Of a stretch of DNA of 64,000 nucleotides, positions 58,120 to 64,000 are shown piece by piece (positions within the stretch are counted from its first letter, which is position 1; every line of letters begins with the position of its first letter). The notes beneath the pieces were generated by a model. The model was not told the DNA's origin, made no database searches, and saw only the letters and a program-made list of their open reading frames with translations. Position numbers and translations under genes: made by a program. The DNA is from Eurosta solidaginis (Eukaryota; Arthropoda; Insecta; Diptera; Tephritidae): assembly GCF_040869045.1 (NCBI RefSeq), contig NC_090319.1, positions 266,926,897-266,990,896 on the forward strand, written 5' to 3'.

Positions 58120-59334
58120 ATGATACCAATATTCTTTCAGATCATGACCCGTTACCAAACCTTATTGGCCAAGGCAGAGGGAGGCGCAAAGCGTTTCGAC
58201 GTCGCGTGCCAGCTCTGCGGCAGGGACCATAGTCTCCGACTCTGTGCCGAATACAGGGAAAAATCCCCGGAGGAGAGGTTGCGGGCCGTGCTGCTGCACA
58301 AATACTGTCCGAATTGTCTGTCGCCCTTTCATCGCGTGGACAAGTGCAATAGCAAATATCGCTGCAAACGGTGCCAGCAGAAGCACCACACCACGCTCCA
58401 TCTAGATGAGCGTCTTTCTGAACGCGATGATGCAACAACCATTGGCGACGACAGCCCGTCCGATGACACGTTGTCAATCCACCTAATGGGGCCGACAAAG
58501 TCCTGGGCTCAGCAGGTGGAAGAAGAAGAAATGGAGGAGGAGAGAGCAAAGGCGGAGGAAGAAAAAGGCAAAACAGAGACAACAAAACCGTCAACGGTCA
58601 ACCATGGCATGCGCAGTTTCCGGCCGCTGTTACAGCATGAGAGAACCGCGGCGAAAGCAAATAGACGTCGAAATGACCGGGACAACTGGCGGCACCGCGA
58701 CATCGGACTCCAAGGAGGCCCGACCGAGTCATCCAAACGCGGAAGACAGCAGCGGCGAAAGAAATCAACGCCATACACTTCTGACACCCTAGATAAAAAG
58801 GCACTATCGCGTGGTACACCGGAAGGCTTCCGAATCGGCCGGCTACTCCCAGCCACTCCAGCGCCCATCATGCGGTCTTTCGTGCCCATTGCGCCGACGG
58901 CCATCGTACGCGTTGAATCGCGTGGGCACCTACATCTGGTTCGTGCCATCATTGATCCCTGCGCCGCCAGCACCATCGTCGATGCAGAGCTGGTACGCGA
59001 TTTGCAGTTAGAGCGCCAAGGACCAGGGCAATGCACACTTATTCTGCGCGGCAAGTTAGGGTCAACGACTCATGTCACCACCCAAGCCGCCGTGGTCAAC
59101 GGCCACTATCGGTTGAGTCCGCCATCCAATGTGGATCCAAAGGTTGCCGTTCCGTTCGAATTTATGCGGCTTGCAGATCCGCAGTTCTACCGCTCATCGC
59201 CAGTTCGTCTTACACTCGGCGCTGACCTATACGCCGAACTGATGGTGAGCGGAGCGCCAGCAACAACAGTTGGCGGTCTCCTTATCCAACCAACCGTATT
59301 CGGGCTGGTAGTCTCAGGAGCCTGCCAAAAATAG
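58120..59334 (+). CDS. BEL/Pao-like Gag zinc knuckles plus aspartic protease domain
   Basis: The protein has 404 residues. Three zinc-binding motifs follow one another: C30-x2-C33-x3-H37-x4-C42, C63-x2-C66-x4-H71-x4-C76, and C82-x2-C85-x3-H89-x4-H94. Next comes an acidic, coiled-coil-like EEEEMEEERAKAEEEKGK stretch (about 127-150) and a basic linker. A retropepsin-like domain starts near residue 260, with IIDPCAASTIV (D279) where active enzymes have D-S/T-G, and ends LGADLYAELMVSG and VFGLVVSGAC. This order fits BEL/Pao elements. The N-terminal Gag part and all of RT, RNase H and integrase are absent. GC content is visibly higher than the surroundings. The frame is intact. ATTCTTTCAG just before residue 9 (58130-58139) could be a splice acceptor, so the true start may be Met9 (58144) or lie in an upstream exon. 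Confidence 0.8.
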   Translation: MIPIFFQIMTRYQTLLAKAEGGAKRFDVACQLCGRDHSLRLCAEYREKSPEERLRAVLLHKYCPNCLSPFHRVDKCNSKYRCKRCQQKHHTTLHLDERLSERDDATTIGDDSPSDDTLSIHLMGPTKSWAQQVEEEEMEEERAKAEEEKGKTETTKPSTVNHGMRSFRPLLQHERTAAKANRRRNDRDNWRHRDIGLQGGPTESSKRGRQQRRKKSTPYTSDTLDKKALSRGTPEGFRIGRLLPATPAPIMRSFVPIAPTAIVRVESRGHLHLVRAIIDPCAASTIVDAELVRDLQLERQGPGQCTLILRGKLGSTTHVTTQAAVVNGHYRLSPPSNVDPKVAVPFEFMRLADPQFYRSSPVRLTLGADLYAELMVSGAPATTVGGLLIQPTVFGLVVSGACQK

Positions 59335-59554
59335 GAGTTGTTTCATAAAAATAAGTAATTACAGCACGGAATTTAAAACCACGTACGTGTATTTAATAAC
59401 ATCTTTTCTTTTTCTTCTCAGGACAACGAGACACGAAGTCCATCGTGCGACGTGCAGTGCTTGCAGTCCGCATCTGCACATCGACATAACGCCTTACTGG
59501 ACGTGCGATCGCGTGTCATTCCTTTTTTTCCTTTTCATTTTTTTTCTTTGTTGC

Positions 59555-59574
59555 TTACGGCAAGGGGGCCGGTA
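59555..59574 (+). promoter_or_regulatory. Polypurine-tract-like sequence
   Basis: CAAGGGGGCCGG lies directly before the right 27-bp repeat, where a plus-strand primer would precede a 3' LTR. This is only suggestive, because the LTR itself is not confirmed. Confidence 0.35.
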
Positions 59575-59960
59575 TGTTTAGGCCACAGGCCTAAATATAT
59601 CTCCCCCCCCCCCCCCCCCCCTCGTAACATAACTTTCTTTGTTTTATTTTCTTCGTTACTACCACCCGCATATTCTTGTGATATACACACAGGCATGTGT
59701 GAGTGGTAGTACGTATGTGTCTTAGACGTTTACCGCTGTGAGCCCGTGGTACAGCAACTTTGTTGCCGGGAAACCCAACGAAGTGGCTGTATCGTGGGTT
59801 CATCGGCTCATGTGGAAAAGAGTCTCGTCCTCTTTTGATCCAGCAGCCAGCAAAGGAACACGTAATCGCCCGTTCACGTAAGTTGTCAAATTCAAAAATA
59901 ATTTCCGAAAATATCTTTAACATTTTCATTTTCACAACATCTGTTAATAAATTTCCTTAA
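59575..59960 (+). mobile_element. Possible 3' LTR start, with C18 tract and donor-like site
   Basis: It opens with the 27-bp repeat, then an uninterrupted C run of about 18 bases (59604-59621). TTCAC-GTAAGT near 59877 matches a strong splice donor. An acceptor-like run of pyrimidines ending CTTCTCAG lies at about 59402-59420. The far boundary is unknown. Confidence 0.3.
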
Positions 59961-61523
59961 CACTTGTTGTATTTATACATATTGAATAAAAAACACTGTG
60001 AATTCCCTTGTATTAATACGAAACCCTTTTTGGTGTTTTTATTTTCTTCCTTTTTTTTGCGCCTTAACCTAATCTTTAACAAATACGTGGGTGCGCGCCG
60101 TTGCCACCACGCATTTGTACACCACCTGCAAATATTATATGTATGTATATGTGAACAAAGCTATGTGCATATCTTACCATATATAGTTGAAAATTCTAGT
60201 TAGAACAATTTTTTGCGCTTGCGCACACTTAGCACGTATGAATATACATACAATAGTACATACTCAAGTTGTGTTTATTAAGTCAAGAAATTCTTGTTGC
60301 TGAAAACTACTTTCACCGCATTCATTAAAGAATTTTTTGTTCCACCTCTTCAACGAAACCAAGTAAGAACTTCTTTTTATAATTTTAACTGGTTTTATTT
60401 GATATTAATTTCTAACTTTTTTCATAAACATTAGTCTAATGTGTACAAACACATACAAACATATGCATATTTTTTGTCATTTTATATTACAATGCCACAT
60501 TAATCGTGTTTGACCACTTTCTTGTGTGGTTATTTATGATGTTTTTGGGTTTATTGTTGTTGCTGTGAAGGCGATCATTTTGCGCGCGCCACTTTGATTG
60601 CTGTAAGTAGCGACCACTTTGAGTTGGCATTGGCTTTAACATTCGGACAATCAGTCTGCGTACAAATGTGGACAACTCGATTTTAATGACATTGGCGCAT
60701 TGGTGAGCAGTGTTAATGGAAAATCGCTTAACTTAATAATAGAGCAGCGAAATGTAGCCGTAGGCTTCTGCGATCAACATATGGTCAGTTAGCGCTGAGT
60801 TATAGCAGCAAGTGGCTTTTTTGTTGTTTTTTTTATTTATAACACATGCTCATCTAATCGCTTTCGAAACTCACTTGCGATGGTGTCACCTTCTTTACAC
60901 CTTCTATATATCTTTTTCTTGCACTTCGTTATCTGATGGGCATCTGCTTTTTAGACCAAATCTTATATACTAATGACACAAAATAAAACATTGTCAATGT
61001 GATTTTTATTACCATAAGCTGCTTTGTTCCTTAAAAAGTGGTGCTACTTAAAACGTTAACCGTGTTACGTTACGTTCTTTAATGTTGATTTTGCCAACAA
61101 TTTTTTACTATTTTTAAATGTCAGAAATCGAAAATAGTTACGAGATTTAAGATCAGTCTTTTGATACGAAAGAAAATTTTAAACATAAAAAACTCGTCCA
61201 GAATGGAAATGAAATATTTCGAAAAAAAAAAAAAAATATTCGTACACTTAATAGAGGAAAAAATTTCTATGGCGAATAATCAATCACATTTTCCATAATC
61301 TGAGGAAGTTCTTTCGCCTTCGTTCAGCTTCGCAGGCAAAATGACATTAAAGTCAATCACACTCCCTATGTTCTGAAGAAGTCGTCTTCAGTTGATCCCA
61401 ATTGCATTTTTAAACCATTTTAAGCTTTGCAGGCATAAGGACACTAACCACTATTTGACATAATACTCAGTCCATGAATCAGCTGAATGCCTTTTGTTTA
61501 CCCAACACACATGGAAAACCAAT
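59961..61523. other. No gene seen
   Basis: AT-rich host-like DNA with AATAAA words (for example 59984) and an A run near 61224. No domain-bearing frame. Confidence 0.5.
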
Positions 61524-61851
61524 TAATGTAAGGCTCGATAACCTCCGAAGAGATTTTTGGGCCGAGCTTCTCTTCCAATTTGCGCCGTGCTTCTATTGAT
61601 TTTTTCCTACAAATTGGCCGATTCCGAACGGCATCTGCAAGGCAGATGAGTTTTCACTGAGAGCATTTCATGGCAGAAATATACTCGGAGTGCTTGCCAA
61701 ACACTGCCGAGGGGCGACCCCGCTTAGAAAATTTTTCTTCTAATTGAAAAACCTTATTTCTAAAATTTTAATGTTGCTTTGCCCGGGGTGTGAACCCAGG
61801 GCATCAGGTGTGGTAGGCGGAGCACGCTACCATCACACCACGGTGGCCTCC
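61524..61851 (-). mobile_element. tRNA-derived SINE, copy 4, with body deletion
   Basis: The family layout is present: AATGTAAGGCTCGATAACC tail side, and the tRNA-like head ending GGTGGCC near 61848. About 25 bp of the body (the GGGACGGGACC-CATG segment) is missing. The B box on - is GGGTTCACACCCC. CCAATT at both ends may be a short duplication. Confidence 0.85.
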
Positions 61852-62350
61852 AATTTCTCCAGGGAAATATATATCTAGTTCCATATCCAACATCATTATT
61901 TATTTTTAAACTAGATTGTTCTTGAGTTGATATCCAACATCATTCTTCAATCACTACCAACCTTTGAGACATTTTGTAAAATTAAGAATTTTCGAGTTGA
62001 TCTCCACAGTCATCCAATTATTATCCAACTTTTAAGAGACTTTGAGAAATGCAAAGTTCTCAAATGAAAATTCAACATATTTTTCCAGTTGATATCCTAC
62101 ACGGGATATCGAGTTGAGGTGGAGTCGAAAATCTCAAGGTGGTACTATCAAAACCAAAAGCTGCTTATTGTGAGAAATAAACACTTGGTGATAGCAGTAA
62201 TGAATTAATCAATCAAAAATAAATTATGTATATATATATATATATATATATATGAGGTGGGTTTTGTCTAAGGATGGGGTAGCGCTCAGTCATTCCAGGG
62301 TCGAGTAAAGGTCCCACAAACCCCTACTGAATAAATACACAATATCTATG
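61852..62350. repeat. GTTGATATCCAACATC-rich stretch and TA microsatellite
   Basis: GAGTTGATATCCAACATCAT-like words recur four or five times between 61880 and 62110 with divergence. A perfect TA run lies at about 62228-62252. No coding sequence. Confidence 0.55.
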
Positions 62351-63150
62351 TGTTACGAACACTCGCACACACGGTTCGGGAGGCAGGAGAGCGGCTTACG
62401 GTAGCTGAGGGGGGATCGGTAGAGCGGTTGAACGGTGTTGGGTAGTGGACGGATTAGTACGGCGGTATGGAAGTAGTAGCGAGATCAGCACGGCGGCAGT
62501 GTAGTGGCGGACGGATTACTACGGCGGGATGGAAGCAGCGACGGCACCAGCAAAGCGGGATCAGCACGGCGGATGGACGGCGGTAGGATAGCGGACGGCC
62601 AACGAGCGACATAGCAGCCGCGGGACGGAAGCAGCGGAGACACCAGATGGGCGACGATGCAACGGCAGCGGCGGTGGGCTACGGAGCGCGTACCAGGGCG
62701 AATGCCAAACAGAAAGTAGGCTGGTAACGGGTTTTACCTGGGCAGTGGTTGGCTGTTCCGGTTAGGGTAGTCGGCGGGATCGGTAGTCGTCGGCAGGATC
62801 GGTAGTCTCCGGCGGTATCGGCGGGATCGGTGGTAGCGGACGGGCGGGAGACCTGCAAGAGACTGCGGGGACTCGGGTTAGTGCTGGTTTCACCGCTGTA
62901 TACCCCCGCCTCCCTACTTTCACGATAGATAGAAGGTGAACGAGGGGGGCGGGGACTGTACCAGCCGAAACACCGTGGATCGATCCGTGGGTGGAGGGGG
63001 TCGTGCGGGCGGCGACCCATTCCTAGCTAGGCCAGGGCGACTGAGGTAGATAGTCCGAAGACACCAACCACGTCGTCCAGCCCAGGTGGAGGGTGACCCG
63101 CGCCACGACAGCGCCCCTTCCACTCAGCTAGCTAGCCAGAGTGGCAATTT
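62351..63150. other. GC-rich island with GGCGGAC repeats
   Basis: The base composition changes sharply to G-rich on +. Words GCGGACGG, CACGGCGG, GGAAGCAGCG and CGGGATCGGTAG recur from about 62450 to 62850. The left edge, TGTTACGAACACTCGCAC, resembles a Gypsy-type LTR start, and TATTGTAACG occurs at about 63461, but no duplication or promoter confirms an LTR. A 113-residue frame on - (62679-63020) is low complexity and not supported. Confidence 0.4.
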
Positions 63151-63769
63151 TGTCTTTAAAAAGACAACCACTACCGCTGGCTCACCTGCGAGGACTGAAT
63201 TGCAAAATACAAAATTCACTCCTTTTATACAGTTTGTGCTGCAAAATGCTGGAGAAATACACCACTATTGTGGTGATTGTCTTTTTGCTGGAAAAATACA
63301 CCACTGGCATGCCATCAGCTGTTGGTTTCATATGGCCATTTACCATATGATGGTTGTGTTGTTGCTGCCTGCCATCAGTTGTTGGTTGTTGGCTATGCTA
63401 TAGAAAGAAATACAGGAGGCTCAGGCGTAAGTGGAAAAGGAAGTACAGGGGATTATATTATTGTAACGCTAGGTTACATATATTTTATTTTCGTGAAAAT
63501 ACTGTAGTATGGAATTTTACATTTGAGTCCAGTTAGAGACACACACGTTTTTAATTATTTTTTTTTTCATCTTAAGTAATAGCATTTTTGCTTTAAAAAA
63601 ATTCGCTCTTTTGCTGAGTACACCATGATTCTCAAGTTGAGCCACTGTTTCGTAAAAACTCTTAAGAATATAGAGGTACGCTAGCTATCAACCTGAGCTC
63701 TTCTGGTACCAAAACTCAAATGCTTATTGGGTATATTCGACGCCATTTCGAACAACGCAAATAACTGAT

Positions 63770-63925
63770 GGGTTAGCTAGAGTTTAACCCTGCCAGATCG
63801 GCCGCTTAAGCTCAGCGTAAACTTAAGCTAAATTAGACTGAAAAACTGTAGAATAAGTTTAAGTGTATTTAAGTGACAAACTGAGTTGAACTTGTACTGA
63901 AAAACCGGACCTTAATATACTAGTT
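63770..63925. repeat. MITE-like short repeat, copy 2
   Basis: It contains AGTTTAACCCTGCCAGATCG followed by GCCGCTTAAGCT, the core shared with 1631, and AAGTTTAAG and GTGACAAACTGAGTTGAAC around it. Like copy 1 it holds no coding sequence. Confidence 0.5.
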
Positions 63926-64000
63926 CATGGTACGGTAGCCTAATTCGTGTTGAAAAATCAAGTGAAAATTGCTACATTGTCTTGGCAATTAAATAATAAA

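Noticed and set aside
58142..59054. Long frames of 150 and 181 residues on the - strand opposite the Gag-protease gene
   Set aside because: They are shadows of a GC-rich coding region; the + frame has the zinc knuckles and protease motifs.
62679..63020. 113-residue proline/serine-rich frame on the - strand
   Set aside because: Low-complexity translation of a GC-rich repeat region with no domain.

Overview
The window looks like non-coding, transposon-packed DNA from a higher fly. A tephritid fruit fly is the best guess. The inference rests on the AT-rich background, a tRNA-derived SINE, several clades of non-LTR retrotransposon, Gypsy-type solo LTRs, and many copies of a repeat with a GTTCGG/CCGAAC stem-loop end that I associate with fly genomes. 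I find no convincing host protein-coding gene, rRNA, authentic tRNA or CRISPR array. The one long intact reading frame is a retroelement Gag-protease (58120-59334, +).

Layout. 1-4.5 kb: unique sequence, a small MITE-like repeat (about 1573-1775), the first copy of the abundant repeat (called here the HINE-like family, 1858-3507) and a palindromic MITE (3963-4281). 4.5-13.1 kb: a second HINE-like subfamily (4512-5812), a Gypsy LTR promoter scrap, a Jockey-type LINE 3' end (6122-7140), then a HINE-like copy whose 130-bp array is split by a nearly full-length ORF2-bearing LINE (8850-11725). That LINE carries an array of six covarying bulged-A hairpins in its 3' UTR. 13.9-17.5 kb: a 121-bp tandem array, an internally deleted LOA/I-like LINE (-), a long hairpin element, and a HINE-like copy holding a SINE. 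17.5-23.4 kb: a solo LTR with 4-bp target duplication interrupted by a HINE-like copy, a 118-bp tandem array, and another HINE-like copy. 24-36 kb: mostly LINE relics (LOA/I-like, RTE-like, R1-like, RNase H-bearing), a second solo LTR, and a small hAT-like foldback element. 36-45 kb: short-period degenerate satellites, host-like unique DNA and a SINE. 45.1-48.8 kb: a 3.67-kb hAT-like foldback with a perfect 8-bp duplication and a SINE in its loop. 49-57 kb: LINE relics, degenerate satellites and a HINE-like copy with a 259-bp higher-order array. 57.8-59.6 kb: a BEL/Pao-like Gag-protease unit. 60-64 kb: unique DNA, a SINE, a GC-rich island, and a second copy of the MITE-like core seen near the start.

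The sequence is best read as layers of insertions. Satellites and HINE-like repeats form the oldest layer, LTRs and LINEs landed in them, and SINEs landed in those. The most striking unexplained structure is the hairpin array at 11174-11485. Next come the modular, tandemly expanded HINE-like family and the foldback elements whose arms are built from degenerate minisatellite.
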